64,000 bases of DNA from Microbacteriaceae bacterium PS02068 (GCA_029959325.1 JASCPF010000003.1:43674-107673), one strand, 5' to 3'; counted from the first letter of the stretch, positions 43,062 to 51,586 are shown. Notes: generated by a model from the sequence alone, not told the origin. Made by a program: numbers and translations.

Positions 43062-43133
43062 GTCGGCGGGTTCATCCGTCCGGAGCCGGGGTTATTCGGC
43101 GCGGAAGCGCGGGTTTGGGACGGATGACCGGGG
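43062..43133. repeat. 72-base hairpin repeat, copy 2
   Basis: Second copy of 42979-43050, with the same stem and one base difference. With the family A copy, these repeats fill the 248 bases between typA and azlC. Confidence 0.75.
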
Positions 43134-43156
43134 CGGGTCGGGTGCGCCGACGCCAG

Positions 43157-43162
43157 TAGGCT
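43157..43162 (+). promoter_or_regulatory. -10 box TAGGCT, leaderless promoter of azlC
   Basis: TAGGCT, seven bases, then GTG 43170. GTG 43164 lies only one base after the box and is less likely to be the start. Confidence 0.5.
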
Positions 43163-43169
43163 CGTGCGG

Positions 43170-43919
43170 GTGACCACGGATGACCCCATGGGCGGTGACG
43201 CTGCCCGCCGCGCATGGCGGGAAGGGCTCGGGGTTGCGCTCGCGACGAGCGCCTACGGCATCTCGTTCGGCGCCCTCGCCGTGGCATCCGGCCTCGATAT
43301 CTGGCAGACCTGCGTGCTCAGCCTCGTGATGTTCACCGGGGGATCGCAGTTCGCGTTCATCGGGGTGATCGGCGCCGGTGGCCTGGCCGCCGCGCCGGCG
43401 GCGATCGCCTCGGCGGGCCTGCTGGGCGTCCGCAACGTCGCCTATGGGTTGCGCATGGCCCCGGTCGTCGGAACCTCGCGCGGGCGGCGGCTGGTCGCCC
43501 CGCACTTCACGATCGACGAATCCACAGCGGTCGCCCTCGCGCACACCGAGCCACGGGCGCGCCGCCTCGGGTTCTGGGTGACGGGCATCGGCATCTACCT
43601 CGGGTGGAACCTCACGACGCTGCTCGGAGCGCTGCTCGGCGACGTGCTGGGCGATCCGCGCGCGTACGGATTGGATGCCGCGGCTGCCGCGGCCTTCCTC
43701 GCGCTGCTGTGGCCGCGTCTCAGGCAGCGGCAGGCCATCGCGGTGGGTGTCGCGGCGGCGATCGTCGCGACCGTGCTGACGCCCGTGCTCATGCCCGGCA
43801 TGCCGGTGCTGATCGCCGCCCTCGTCGCCGTGCTCGTCGGGTGGACGAACTGGCTCGGGAGTAGCGCGGAGCCGCCGGGCGAGCCCCATGACGTGCCCGA
43901 GCTCGGGGGGCTGCCGTGA
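43170..43919 (+). CDS. azlC: AzlC-type branched-chain amino acid exporter, large subunit
   Basis: The 249-aa membrane protein has about seven helices and the AzlC landmarks ATSAYGISFGALAVASGL, VLSLVMFTGGSQFAFIGVIG, and GLRMAPVV with FTIDESTAVA. With AzlD it exports branched-chain or related amino acids (BrnFE/YgaZH type). Its stop overlaps the azlD GTG by four bases (GTGA). Confidence 0.9.
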   Translation: MTTDDPMGGDAARRAWREGLGVALATSAYGISFGALAVASGLDIWQTCVLSLVMFTGGSQFAFIGVIGAGGLAAAPAAIASAGLLGVRNVAYGLRMAPVVGTSRGRRLVAPHFTIDESTAVALAHTEPRARRLGFWVTGIGIYLGWNLTTLLGALLGDVLGDPRAYGLDAAAAAAFLALLWPRLRQRQAIAVGVAAAIVATVLTPVLMPGMPVLIAALVAVLVGWTNWLGSSAEPPGEPHDVPELGGLP

Positions 43920-44230
43920 CGATGTGGACGGCCGTGCTCGCGGCATCCCTGCTCTGCTTCGCGCTCAAGGCGCTCGGGTACCTCATTCCGCCGCGCTGGT
44001 TCGAGGCGCCTGCGCCGTCACGCATCGTCGACCTGCTGACTGTGGCGCTCTTGGGCGCCCTCGTCGCGGTGCAGACGCTCGGTGTCGGGCAGCAGATCGT
44101 CGTGGATGCCCGGGTGCCGGCCGTTCTCGTGGCCGCGGGCCTTCTGCTGCTGCGGGCGCCGTTTCTCGTGGTCGTCGTGGTGGCGGCCGTGGTCGCGGCG
44201 CTGCTGCGGCTGTGGGGGCTGGCTGTCTGA
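43916..44230 (+). CDS. azlD: AzlD-type branched-chain amino acid exporter, small subunit
   Basis: The 104-aa membrane protein has three to four helices. LCFALKALGYLIPPRWFEAP near the N-terminus and VDLLTVALLGALVAVQTL are typical of AzlD. It is the obligate partner of AzlC, and the genes overlap by four bases. Confidence 0.88.
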   Translation: MTMWTAVLAASLLCFALKALGYLIPPRWFEAPAPSRIVDLLTVALLGALVAVQTLGVGQQIVVDARVPAVLVAAGLLLLRAPFLVVVVVAAVVAALLRLWGLAV

Positions 44231-44241
44231 CACGTGGGGGC

Positions 44242-44430
44242 CGTTTCGACTCGCTGCGCTCGCGGGGCGACCGGGGGTGGTGCGCGGGGCGACCGGGGGT
44301 GGTCTGATACGTGGGGGGACGTTTCGACTCGCTGCGCTCGCTCAACGACCGGGGGTGGTGCGCGGGGCGACCGGGGGTGGTGCGCGGGGCGACCGGGGGC
44401 GCTCGCGGGGCGACCGGGGGTAGTGCGCGG
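44242..44430 (+). repeat. Two family A repeats and a 22-base tandem array
   Basis: Family A copies start at 44242 and 44320 (CGTTTCGACTCGCTGCGCTC). Their CGACCGGGGG ends run into at least five units of CGCGGGGCGACCGGGGGTGG plus TG (near 44261, 44283, 44361, 44383 and 44405). The tandem units seem to derive from the repeat's own tail. This accounts for most of the 267 bases between azlD and the next gene. Confidence 0.75.
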
Positions 44431-44485
44431 GACGACAGGGAAGCTGTGCTCGCGAGGCGACCGGCGGGCGCATAGGCGGCGAGCC

Positions 44486-44491
44486 TAGACT
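44486..44491 (+). promoter_or_regulatory. -10 box TAGACT, leaderless promoter for 44498
   Basis: TAGACT, then CGCGGG, then GTG 44498. Confidence 0.55.
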
Positions 44492-44497
44492 CGCGGG

Positions 44498-44932
44498 GTG
44501 AACTTCTCTTGGGCGCGCCTCGGCACGTGGGTCATCGCCGTCGTGATCGGACTCGTGTACGGCGTCGCGGGCACGATCGGACAGGCGGCCATGTGGGGCA
44601 TCCTGCCGCTCGGGCTCCTGATCGCCATCATCGGCGTCGGTGCCCTGCTGCTGGCTGTGCGCCTGCTGACCGCCGACCGGTGGGCGGCCCTCGCGTGCGG
44701 CCTGGGCGCCATGGTGGCGACACTCGTCTTCTCGGGTAAGGGCCCGGGTGGATCGGTCGTGGTCCCGGCGCCCGTCGACGGTCAGCTCTCGACGGGCATC
44801 ATCTGGACGGTGGCCGTGCCGATCCTCACCGCGTTCATCGTCGGCTGGCCGGCTCTGCGCACAGCGGCAGCACCGGTTTCGGCGGGTGACGACGAGAGCG
44901 TCGCGCAGAATGTCGAGCGCACGACGAACTAG
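44498..44932 (+). CDS. Small membrane protein upstream of fdxA
   Basis: The 144-aa product has four membrane helices (about 8-28, 33-56, 63-82 and 105-124) and a hydrophilic, acidic C-terminus. No family motif is recognised. It precedes fdxA by nine bases, but fdxA has its own -10 box, so the two may be expressed separately. The GTG start is set by the leaderless promoter. Confidence 0.65.
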   Translation: MNFSWARLGTWVIAVVIGLVYGVAGTIGQAAMWGILPLGLLIAIIGVGALLLAVRLLTADRWAALACGLGAMVATLVFSGKGPGGSVVVPAPVDGQLSTGIIWTVAVPILTAFIVGWPALRTAAAPVSAGDDESVAQNVERTTN

Positions 44933-44935
44933 ACT
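44930..44935 (+). promoter_or_regulatory. -10 box TAGACT, leaderless promoter of fdxA-dapC
   Basis: TAGACT overlaps the stop codon of the upstream gene. Six bases follow, then GTG 44942. Confidence 0.55.
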
Positions 44936-44941
44936 CGCAGG

Positions 44942-45262
44942 GTGACATATGTGATCGCCTTGCCCTGCGTGGACGTGAAAGACCGTGCGTGCATCGACGA
45001 ATGCCCCGTCGACTGCATCTACGAGGGCGAGCGCTCGCTCTACATCCACCCCGACGAATGCGTCGACTGCGGCGCGTGCGAGCCGGTATGCCCCGTCGAG
45101 GCGATCTACTACGAAGACGACCTGCCCGCCGAGTGGCAGGACTACTACACCGCGAACGTCGAGTTCTTCGACGACATCGGGTCTCCCGGCGGCGCCGCCA
45201 AGGTCGGCGTGATCGCGAAGGACCACCCGGTCATCTCCGCACTGCCGCCGCAGGAACACTGA
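44942..45262 (+). CDS. fdxA: Seven-iron ferredoxin FdxA
   Basis: The 106-aa electron carrier has N-terminal cysteines C9, C17, C21 and C25, and C40, C43, C46 and C50 in the [20 protein letters not shown] motif. The C-x7-C-x3-CP spacing at the start is that of actinobacterial 3Fe-4S/4Fe-4S ferredoxins. The C-terminal ~45 residues form the usual extension. It is followed after six bases by dapC, an arrangement common in this phylum. Confidence 0.95.
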   Translation: MTYVIALPCVDVKDRACIDECPVDCIYEGERSLYIHPDECVDCGACEPVCPVEAIYYEDDLPAEWQDYYTANVEFFDDIGSPGGAAKVGVIAKDHPVISALPPQEH

Positions 45263-45268
45263 CCTCGC

Positions 45269-46363
45269 GTGGCCGTCCGAGATCTCGACGACTACCCGTG
45301 GGATGCCGTCGCCCCCTATGCGCGGCGCGCCGCTGAGCATCCGGAGGGGATCGTCGACCTGTCGATCGGCTCGCCCGTCGACCCGACGCCGAGCGTCGTC
45401 GAAGATGCGCTGCGCACCGGTGCCGATGCGCACGCCTATCCCCAGACCGTCGGCACCGCGGCGCTGCGCCAGGCGATCGTCGACTGGTACGCGCGTCGCC
45501 GAGGTGTCGCGGGCCTGAGCACCGCCGACGTGCTGCCGACCGTCGGGTCGAAGGAGCTCGTCGCGCTGCTTCCGCTGCTGCTCGACATCGGCGCGGGAGA
45601 TGTCGTCGTGCATCCCCGCGCGGCCTACCCGACCTATGCCGTGGGCGCGACGCTCGTCGGCGCGACGCCGGTCGCGGCCGACGACCCCGCGGAATGGCCC
45701 GAGGGCACCAGACTCGTGTGGCTCAACTCGCCCGGCAACCCCGACGGCCGCGTGCTGAGCATCGATGAGCTGCGGGCCGCCGTCGCGCGCGCCCGAGAGC
45801 TCGGCGCCGTGCTGGCCTCGGACGAGTGCTACGCCGAACTCGGCTGGGGTGAGGAGAACACCGTGCCGAGCGTGCTCGACCCGCGCGTCGTGGGGGAGGA
45901 TCGCCGAGGCATCCTCTCGGTCTATTCGCTCAGCAAGCAGTCGAACCTCGCGGGTTACCGCGCCGCGTTCGTGGCCGGCGACGCGGAGCTGATCGCTCGG
46001 CTGCTGACCGCGCGCAAGCACCTCGGGCTCATGCTGCCCGCGCCGGTGCAGGCGGCGATGACCGCGGCGCTCGGCGACGATGCGCACGTCGCCGCCCAGC
46101 GTGAGCGCTATCGTGCGCGGCGCGAGGTCCTGAAGCCCGCGATCGAGGCGGCGGGCTTCCGCATCGACCACTCCGAAGGTGGGCTGTACCTCTGGGCGAC
46201 CGAGGGCAAGGATGCCTGGGACACGATGGGCTCCCTCGCCGAGCGGGGCATCCTCGCGGGGCCGGGCCACTTCTACGGAGACCACTTCCCGCAGCACGTC
46301 CGGTTCTCGCTCACGGCGACCGACGAGCGCATCGCCGCCGCCGCGAAGCGCCTCGGCGGCTGA
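45269..46363 (+). CDS. dapC: Succinyldiaminopimelate aminotransferase
   Basis: The 364-aa class I/II PLP aminotransferase acts in the succinylase route to diaminopimelate and lysine. Motifs are DLSIGSPVDPTPSVV, YPQTVGTAALRQAIVDWYAR, WLNSPGNPDGRVL (substrate-binding Asn), ASDECYAEL and the PLP lysine in YSLSKQSNLAGYRAAF. The fdxA-dapC pairing supports the DapC assignment over other aminotransferases. GTG 45269 lies six bases after the fdxA stop. Confidence 0.92.
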   Translation: MAVRDLDDYPWDAVAPYARRAAEHPEGIVDLSIGSPVDPTPSVVEDALRTGADAHAYPQTVGTAALRQAIVDWYARRRGVAGLSTADVLPTVGSKELVALLPLLLDIGAGDVVVHPRAAYPTYAVGATLVGATPVAADDPAEWPEGTRLVWLNSPGNPDGRVLSIDELRAAVARARELGAVLASDECYAELGWGEENTVPSVLDPRVVGEDRRGILSVYSLSKQSNLAGYRAAFVAGDAELIARLLTARKHLGLMLPAPVQAAMTAALGDDAHVAAQRERYRARREVLKPAIEAAGFRIDHSEGGLYLWATEGKDAWDTMGSLAERGILAGPGHFYGDHFPQHVRFSLTATDERIAAAAKRLGG

Positions 46364-46443
46364 CGCTGCCGACGCATCCGTAGGATTCCTCCACACCGAA
46401 TCACGATCCTTTGGGGGAAATCTGAGTAGGCCGCGGGCGCCGC

Positions 46444-46449
46444 TAGGCT
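46444..46449 (+). promoter_or_regulatory. -10 box TAGGCT upstream of gltA
   Basis: TAGGCT places the start near 46456, giving a ~28-base leader with AAGGAGG (46474-46480) before GTG 46485. This is one of the few leadered promoters recognised here. Confidence 0.5.
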
Positions 46450-46484
46450 GTAGCAACACCCTCTGACGACTCCAAGGAGGCTTC

Positions 46485-47780
46485 GTGAGCGACACGGGCA
46501 CAAACCCCACCGCAACCGTCACCATCGGCGATCGGACAGCGCAGCTGCCGGTTCTGAGCGGTACCGAGGGCACCCCGAGCGTCGACTTCTCGACCTTCAC
46601 GAAGCAGACCGGCCACACCTCGCTCGACTACGGCTTCGTCAACACCGCCGCCACCAAGTCGGCGATCACGTTCATCGACGGCGACCAGGGCATCCTGCGC
46701 TACCGCGGCTACCCGATCGAGCAGCTCGCGAAGAACAGCACCTACCTCGAGGTCGCGTGGCTGCTGCTCTACGGCGAGCTGCCCACGGCCGATCAGCTCG
46801 CGAAGTGGGACGACGCCATCCGCCACCACACGCTGCTGCACGAAGACCTCAAGCGCTTCTTCTCGTCGCTGCCGCACACGGCGCACCCCATGTCGGTGCT
46901 GTCGGCGGCGACGGCGGCCCTCTCGACCTACTACGAGGGGCAGTCCGACCCGAACAACCCCGAGCACGTGGAGCTGAACACGATCCGCCTGCTCGCGAAG
47001 CTGCCGGTGATCGCGGCCTACGCGCACAAGAAGTCGATCGGCCACGCGTTCCTCTACCCCGACAACTCGCTGAACTTCGTCGACAACTTCTTGAAGCTCA
47101 ACTTCGGCAACCTCGCCGAGGTGTACGAGGTCAACCCCGTCACCTCGCGGGCGCTCGAGCGTCTGCTGATCCTGCACGAAGACCACGAGCAGAACGCGTC
47201 GACCTCGACGGTGCGCCTGGTGGGCTCGACGGGGGCGAATCAGTTCTCGTCGATCTCGGCCGGCATCAACGCCCTGTACGGCCCGCTGCACGGCGGCGCC
47301 AACGAGGCCGTGCTCGACATGCTGGCGCGCATCCGCGACTCGGGCGAGAGCGTGCAGCGCTTCGTCGAGCGGGTCAAGAACAAGGAAGACGGCGTGAAGC
47401 TCATGGGCTTCGGACACCGCGTCTACAAGAACTTCGACCCGCGCGCGCGGCTCGTGAAGGAGTCGGCCGACGAGGTGCTCGCCGAGCTCGGCGTGCACGA
47501 CCCGCTGCTGGATCTCGCGAAGGAGCTCGAAGAGGTCGCCCTCAGCGACGACTACTTCAAGGAGCGTCGCCTCTACCCGAACGTCGACTTCTACACGGGC
47601 GTGATCTACAAGGCGATGGGCTTCCCGACGCGCATGTTCACGCCGCTGTTCGCGATCGGGCGCCTGCCCGGATGGCTCGCGCACTGGACCGAGATGCAGA
47701 ACGACCCGCAGACCAAGATCGGCCGTCCTCAGCAGCTGTACATCGGGTCGCCCCAGCGCGACTATCCCGGAGCAGGCTGA
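46485..47780 (+). CDS. gltA: Citrate synthase
   Basis: The 431-aa TCA-cycle enzyme condenses acetyl-CoA and oxaloacetate. Typical segments are ITFIDGDQGILRYRGYPIEQ, HPMSVLSAATAALS, HEDHEQNASTSTVRLVGSTG (active-site His), GPLHGGANEAVLDML, MGFGHRVYKNFDPRARLVKE (catalytic His) and the catalytic Asp in YPNVDFYTGVIYKAMGFPTR. It is the long, Gram-negative-like hexameric type that is standard in actinobacteria. A strong AAGGAGG precedes GTG 46485. Confidence 0.97.
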   Translation: MSDTGTNPTATVTIGDRTAQLPVLSGTEGTPSVDFSTFTKQTGHTSLDYGFVNTAATKSAITFIDGDQGILRYRGYPIEQLAKNSTYLEVAWLLLYGELPTADQLAKWDDAIRHHTLLHEDLKRFFSSLPHTAHPMSVLSAATAALSTYYEGQSDPNNPEHVELNTIRLLAKLPVIAAYAHKKSIGHAFLYPDNSLNFVDNFLKLNFGNLAEVYEVNPVTSRALERLLILHEDHEQNASTSTVRLVGSTGANQFSSISAGINALYGPLHGGANEAVLDMLARIRDSGESVQRFVERVKNKEDGVKLMGFGHRVYKNFDPRARLVKESADEVLAELGVHDPLLDLAKELEEVALSDDYFKERRLYPNVDFYTGVIYKAMGFPTRMFTPLFAIGRLPGWLAHWTEMQNDPQTKIGRPQQLYIGSPQRDYPGAG

Positions 47781-47783
47781 ACC

Positions 47784-48542
47784 GTGCGCTTGCTCGTCAG
47801 GCCGCCGTCGCCGGCGCTCGCGGACGGTGAGCTCACCCACCTCGACCGCGTTCCGGTCGACCCCGCGCTCGCCCGTGCGCAGTGGGACGCGTACGTGGAC
47901 GTCTTCCGTGCACGGGGATGGACGATCGTCGAGATCGCCGCCGCCGACGCTCAGCCCGATGGGGTCTTCGTCGAAGATGCCGTGGTCGTCTTCGACGACC
48001 TCGCCGTGCTCGCTCGGGCCGGCGCCGAGTCTCGCCGAGGGGAGAAGCCGACGGTGCACTCCGCGGTCTCGGCATCCGGTCTCGAGGTCGTCGAGATCGT
48101 CGAGCCGGGCACCCTCGACGGCGGCGACGTGCTCAAAGTCGGGCGGACGGTCTACGTCGGCGCGTCGCTGCGGACCAATGCCGACGGCATCGGTCAGCTG
48201 CGCACGGCGCTCGAGCCCCGGGGGTGGACGGTCGTGGAGCTACCGGTCACGAAGGTCCTGCACCTCAAGTCGGGCATCACGGCGCTGCCCGACGGCACGA
48301 TCATCGGTTTCGAACCGCTCGTCGACGACCCCTCGCTGTTCGACGACTTCCTCGGCGTGCCGGAAGAGCACGGCACGGCGGTCGTCGTGCTCGACGAGGC
48401 GACGGTGCTGATGTCGTCGGATGCGCCCGCCACCGCCGACCTGCTCCGTAGCCGCGGCCTCGAGGTCATCACGACGCCGGTCTCGGAGTTCGAGAAGCTC
48501 GAGGGATGCGTCACCTGTCTGTCGGTGCGCATCCGCGCCTGA
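47784..48542 (+). CDS. Dimethylargininase (DDAH family)
   Basis: The 252-aa guanidino-modifying enzyme matches bacterial N,N-dimethylarginine dimethylaminohydrolase. FVEDAVVVFDD and PGTLDGGDVLKVG carry substrate acidic residues; H160 (VLHLKSG) and C245 (GCVTCLSVRIR) are the catalytic pair. The reaction yields citrulline and dimethylamine, though some relatives act on other guanidines. It starts three bases after gltA, so it is probably co-transcribed with it. Confidence 0.9.
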   Translation: MRLLVRPPSPALADGELTHLDRVPVDPALARAQWDAYVDVFRARGWTIVEIAAADAQPDGVFVEDAVVVFDDLAVLARAGAESRRGEKPTVHSAVSASGLEVVEIVEPGTLDGGDVLKVGRTVYVGASLRTNADGIGQLRTALEPRGWTVVELPVTKVLHLKSGITALPDGTIIGFEPLVDDPSLFDDFLGVPEEHGTAVVVLDEATVLMSSDAPATADLLRSRGLEVITTPVSEFEKLEGCVTCLSVRIRA

Positions 48543-48583
48543 CCGCGTGCGCTTTACGCGAGAGTGACCCAGGGCCCGTGTGG

Positions 48584-48589
48584 CACGCT
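48584..48589 (+). promoter_or_regulatory. -10-like box CACGCT upstream of 48596
   Basis: CACGCT, six bases, then ATG 48596, the leaderless layout with one base off the usual TAnnnT. Confidence 0.4.
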
Positions 48590-48595
48590 GGGGCG

Positions 48596-49705
48596 ATGGA
48601 TGATCTCTGCGACGGTCCGCGTGGGCGGCGGGTGTGCCTCGAACTGGCCGCCGACGCAGATCCGGAGCTCCAGGCTCTGCTGTTCGAGGCATCCTACGAA
48701 GCCGCCGTGGACTCGGGGGCGTCGATCGCGCGGCTCGTGTTCACCTGGGATGGCGAAGACGCGGATGCCCCGGCCGTGCCTGACGCCGTGGAGCCGCTCG
48801 ACCCCGACGAGCGGATCGCCCGGATCGCGGCCCGCATCGCCGCCCTGGCAGCCGCCCCGGAGCGCCTGCCCACCGACGCCGCGGCGCTCGACGCGGCGCT
48901 GCACCGATCGGTGGACATCGCCGCCTATTGGCAGCCCCCGGACGGGATGGATCTCGTCGCCGCCCAGCCGGTCGTGGCCGCCGCGCTCGCGGCGATCGGC
49001 CACGTCGTCGGCGCTGCGCCCGCCGCGGCCTGGTGGACGCGCGAGCGCACCACCGAGCAGTGGTCCGTCGAGTTCGACCCCGACGGCGACGGGGCGCCGT
49101 TCGACGCCGCCGCCGGTGCCGCGGCGCGCTGGGCCGAGAGCACGCGCGCGCAGGAGGAACGTGCCCGCCGCGAGTGGCCGCAGTACCCCGCCGAGCGCGG
49201 GGTGAGTTCGGATTGGTGGTCGCATCCGTGGGGAGCGCCGCATACGACGGGAACGATGCCGTCGGGGGTACCCGCCGGCATCCCTCTCGTCGAAGACGGC
49301 TTCGGCTGGCTGCGCGCCGTCGCCATCCCGGTGCGCGGCGCGGGGCGAACGCTCGAGATCCGCTCGGCGGACGACTGGGCGCAGCTCTGCGCGCGGTATC
49401 CGCTCGAGGTCACCGCGAGCCACTGGTACGACTGGCACCAGTTCACCGATCACCGCGGGCGATGGCTGCTGCCCGACTGGGAGCGCGTCGCGACCGAGTG
49501 GGATGCCGTGCACCTGACCACGCATGCCTACCTCACCGCCGCGACGCGGGAGATCGTCGTGGATGCCGAGTACTCGAGTGTCATCGGCGGGTGGGGGCCC
49601 GACGAGAGCTACTGGCTCACGGGGTTGGTCCGTGAGTGGGATGACGCACGCCAGCAGTGGGTGTGCGACCGCACTGCAGAGGGCGACACCTGGCGCCGCG
49701 CCTGA
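48596..49705 (+). CDS. Large soluble protein of unknown function
   Basis: The 369-aa product is soluble and rich in Trp, Ala and Asp. The N-terminal ~150 residues are Ala/Asp-rich helices. The C-terminal part has a Trp-rich segment (TASHWYDWHQFTDHRGRWLL then PDWERVATEWDAVHLTTHAY) ending WGPDESYWLTGLVREWDD. I do not recognise a family or active site. It is transcribed alone between the dimethylargininase and ppk2 and has normal genome composition. Confidence 0.6.
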   Translation: MDDLCDGPRGRRVCLELAADADPELQALLFEASYEAAVDSGASIARLVFTWDGEDADAPAVPDAVEPLDPDERIARIAARIAALAAAPERLPTDAAALDAALHRSVDIAAYWQPPDGMDLVAAQPVVAAALAAIGHVVGAAPAAAWWTRERTTEQWSVEFDPDGDGAPFDAAAGAAARWAESTRAQEERARREWPQYPAERGVSSDWWSHPWGAPHTTGTMPSGVPAGIPLVEDGFGWLRAVAIPVRGAGRTLEIRSADDWAQLCARYPLEVTASHWYDWHQFTDHRGRWLLPDWERVATEWDAVHLTTHAYLTAATREIVVDAEYSSVIGGWGPDESYWLTGLVREWDDARQQWVCDRTAEGDTWRRA

Positions 49706-49726
49706 CCGCTCGGTCCACCCGATCGC

Positions 49727-50524
49727 TCAGTCAGCGAGCGTCGCGGCGTAGTCGGGCACGTAGTTCTGCAGCTCGCGGGGCGGGCGCTCGTAGCCGCCCG
49801 ACACGGGCCGCGGCGGGATCTCGATGGGGTCGCGTTCGACGCTTTGGTAGGGGATCTGCGAGAGCAGGTGGTGGATCATGTTGATGCGCCCGCGCCGCTT
49901 GTCGTCGTTGTCGACCTCGTGCCAGGGCGACTCGGGGATGTCGGTGTGCACGAACATCGTGTCCTTCGCCCGCGAGTAGTCCTCCCACTTCGTGATCGAG
50001 AGCACGTCGTTGGGCGAGAGCTTCCACCGCCGCATCGGGTCGTCGTTGCGGGAACGGAAGCGCTTCTCCTGCTCGATGTCCGAGACACTGAACCAGTATT
50101 TGAGCAGCAGGATGCCGTCTTCGACCAGCATCCGCTCGAAGATGGGCGCCTGGTGGAGGAACCGGTGGTACTGCGCGTTCGTGCAGTAGCCCATCACGTG
50201 CTCGACCCCGGCGCGGTTGTACCAGGAGCGGTCCATCAGCACGATCTCGCCCGCGGCGGGCAGGTGCGCGATGTAGCGCTGGAAGTACCACTCGCTCTTC
50301 TCGCGTTCGGTCGGCGTGGGCAGAGCCACGATGCGCGCGACGCGCGGGTTGAGGTACTGCGCGACGCGGCTGATCGTGGAGCCCTTGCCCGCGGCATCCC
50401 GCCCTTCGAAGATCACGACGACGCGGGCGCCGGATGCCTGCACCCACGCCTGCATGTCGACGAGCTGGGCCTGCAGGGCCTTCAGCTCGCGCTCGTACAG
50501 CTTCTTCGGCAGACGCTCGCTCAT
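49727..50524 (-). CDS. ppk2: Polyphosphate kinase 2
   Basis: The 265-aa single-domain enzyme transfers phosphate between polyphosphate and nucleotides. It has the P-loop EGRDAAGKGST (about 40-50), DRSWYNRAGVEHVMGYCT with the catalytic Asp/Arg lid residues, and YWFSVSDIEQEKRFRSRNDD. Single-domain PPK2 proteins mostly phosphorylate ADP or GDP. The direction and preferred nucleotide cannot be read here. The ATG is preceded by TACGCT and six bases on the minus strand. Confidence 0.94.
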   Translation of the reverse strand: MSERLPKKLYERELKALQAQLVDMQAWVQASGARVVVIFEGRDAAGKGSTISRVAQYLNPRVARIVALPTPTEREKSEWYFQRYIAHLPAAGEIVLMDRSWYNRAGVEHVMGYCTNAQYHRFLHQAPIFERMLVEDGILLLKYWFSVSDIEQEKRFRSRNDDPMRRWKLSPNDVLSITKWEDYSRAKDTMFVHTDIPESPWHEVDNDDKRRGRINMIHHLLSQIPYQSVERDPIEIPPRPVSGGYERPPRELQNYVPDYAATLAD

Positions 50525-50530
50525 GTGCCG

Positions 50531-50536
50531 AGCGTA
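50531..50536 (-). promoter_or_regulatory. -10 box TACGCT, leaderless promoter of ppk2
   Basis: On the minus strand TACGCT, CGGCAC, then ATG at 50524. Confidence 0.55.
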
Positions 50537-50567
50537 GTCCCACCGGCCGCCGTGGCGGCGCGGGGGA

Positions 50568-51512
50568 TCAGGCGTGCAGCGCCTCGTTGAGCGTGACGCC
50601 GGCGCCTTCGCGCCGCACGGCCTCGATCGCGCCGCTCAAAGAGTTGCGACGGAACAGGATGCCGTTCTGGCCGGAGAGCTGTGCGCCCTTGACGATGGGG
50701 CGCGAGCCGTCGTGCAGCGGCGCCTCTTGGGGCAGCACGATCTTCGATCCCGCCGTGACGTAGAGGCCCGCCTCGACGATGCAGTCGTCGCCGAGCGAGA
50801 TGCCGATGCCCGCGTTCGCGCCGAGCAGCGTGCGCGCCCCGATCGAGACGCGGTGGCTGCCGCCGCCCGAGAGCGTGCCCATGATGGATGCCCCGCCGCC
50901 GATGTCCGACCCATCGCCGACCGTGACGCCCTGCGAGATGCGGCCCTCGACCATGGAGGCGCCGAGCGTGCCCGCGTTGAAGTTCACGAAGCCCTCGTGC
51001 ATGACGGTCGTGCCGGGCGCGAGGTGCGCGCCGAGGCGCACGCGCGAGGCATCCGCGATGCGCACACCCGCCGGCACGACGTAGTCGGTCAGTCGCGGGA
51101 ACTTGTCGAGACCCTGCAGCTGGATGCCGGCGCGCTGCAGCCGCGGGCGCAGGCGTGCGAACGCCTCGGGGTGCACGGGGCCGGCGTTCGTCCACGCGAC
51201 GTTCGGCAGGTGCGCGAAGATCCCCGTGAGGTTCAGCTCGTTGGGGGCCACCAGCAGGTGGGACAGGGCGTGCAGCCGCAGGTACGCGTCGCTCGTCGCC
51301 TGCGGGGGAGCGTCGAGGTCGACCTCCACGACGACGACCTCGACCGTGACGTCGCGGCGCTCGTCGGGGCCGGCAGCGGCGTCGAGGTCGGACGTGTCGA
51401 GATCCGCGGGCGCCGCGCCGAGGCTCGGTGCGGGAAACCACGTGTCGAGGACGGTGCCGTCACCGGCGATCGTGGCGAGTCCCGCACCCCATGCCCAGCG
51501 CTGATCAGTCAT
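50568..51512 (-). CDS. dapD: Tetrahydrodipicolinate N-succinyltransferase
   Basis: The 314-aa left-handed beta-helix acyltransferase adds succinyl from succinyl-CoA in the succinylase route to diaminopimelate. The helix repeats are visible ([60 protein letters not shown]), with the active-site segment [12 protein letters not shown]. This is the actinobacterial DapD type. The ATG is overlapped by a ribosome site (GGAGGA) that is also the spacer from a TACCCT -10 box. It is divergent from dapE. Confidence 0.95.
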   Translation of the reverse strand: MTDQRWAWGAGLATIAGDGTVLDTWFPAPSLGAAPADLDTSDLDAAAGPDERRDVTVEVVVVEVDLDAPPQATSDAYLRLHALSHLLVAPNELNLTGIFAHLPNVAWTNAGPVHPEAFARLRPRLQRAGIQLQGLDKFPRLTDYVVPAGVRIADASRVRLGAHLAPGTTVMHEGFVNFNAGTLGASMVEGRISQGVTVGDGSDIGGGASIMGTLSGGGSHRVSIGARTLLGANAGIGISLGDDCIVEAGLYVTAGSKIVLPQEAPLHDGSRPIVKGAQLSGQNGILFRRNSLSGAIEAVRREGAGVTLNEALHA

Positions 51513-51518
51513 TCCTCC

Positions 51519-51524
51519 AGGGTA
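51519..51524 (-). promoter_or_regulatory. -10-like box TACCCT upstream of dapD
   Basis: On the minus strand TACCCT, GGAGGA, then ATG at 51512. The six-base spacer is itself a Shine-Dalgarno sequence, so a leaderless or leadered start is possible. Confidence 0.4.
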
Positions 51525-51573
51525 GTGGGGCCGTGGCGGGGGCCCTGCCCGCTGGAGGCACAAACCCGCTGGA

Positions 51574-51579
51574 TAGAAT
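51574..51579 (+). promoter_or_regulatory. -10 box TAGAAT, leaderless promoter of dapE
   Basis: TAGAAT, seven bases, then ATG 51587. It is the best -10 match in the group and fixes the dapE start far inside the longer open frame. Confidence 0.55.
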
Positions 51580-51586
51580 CGAGCCC

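Noticed and set aside
44261..44430. CRISPR array
   Set aside because: The units are directly adjacent or separated by near-identical sequence, with no unique spacers and no cas genes.
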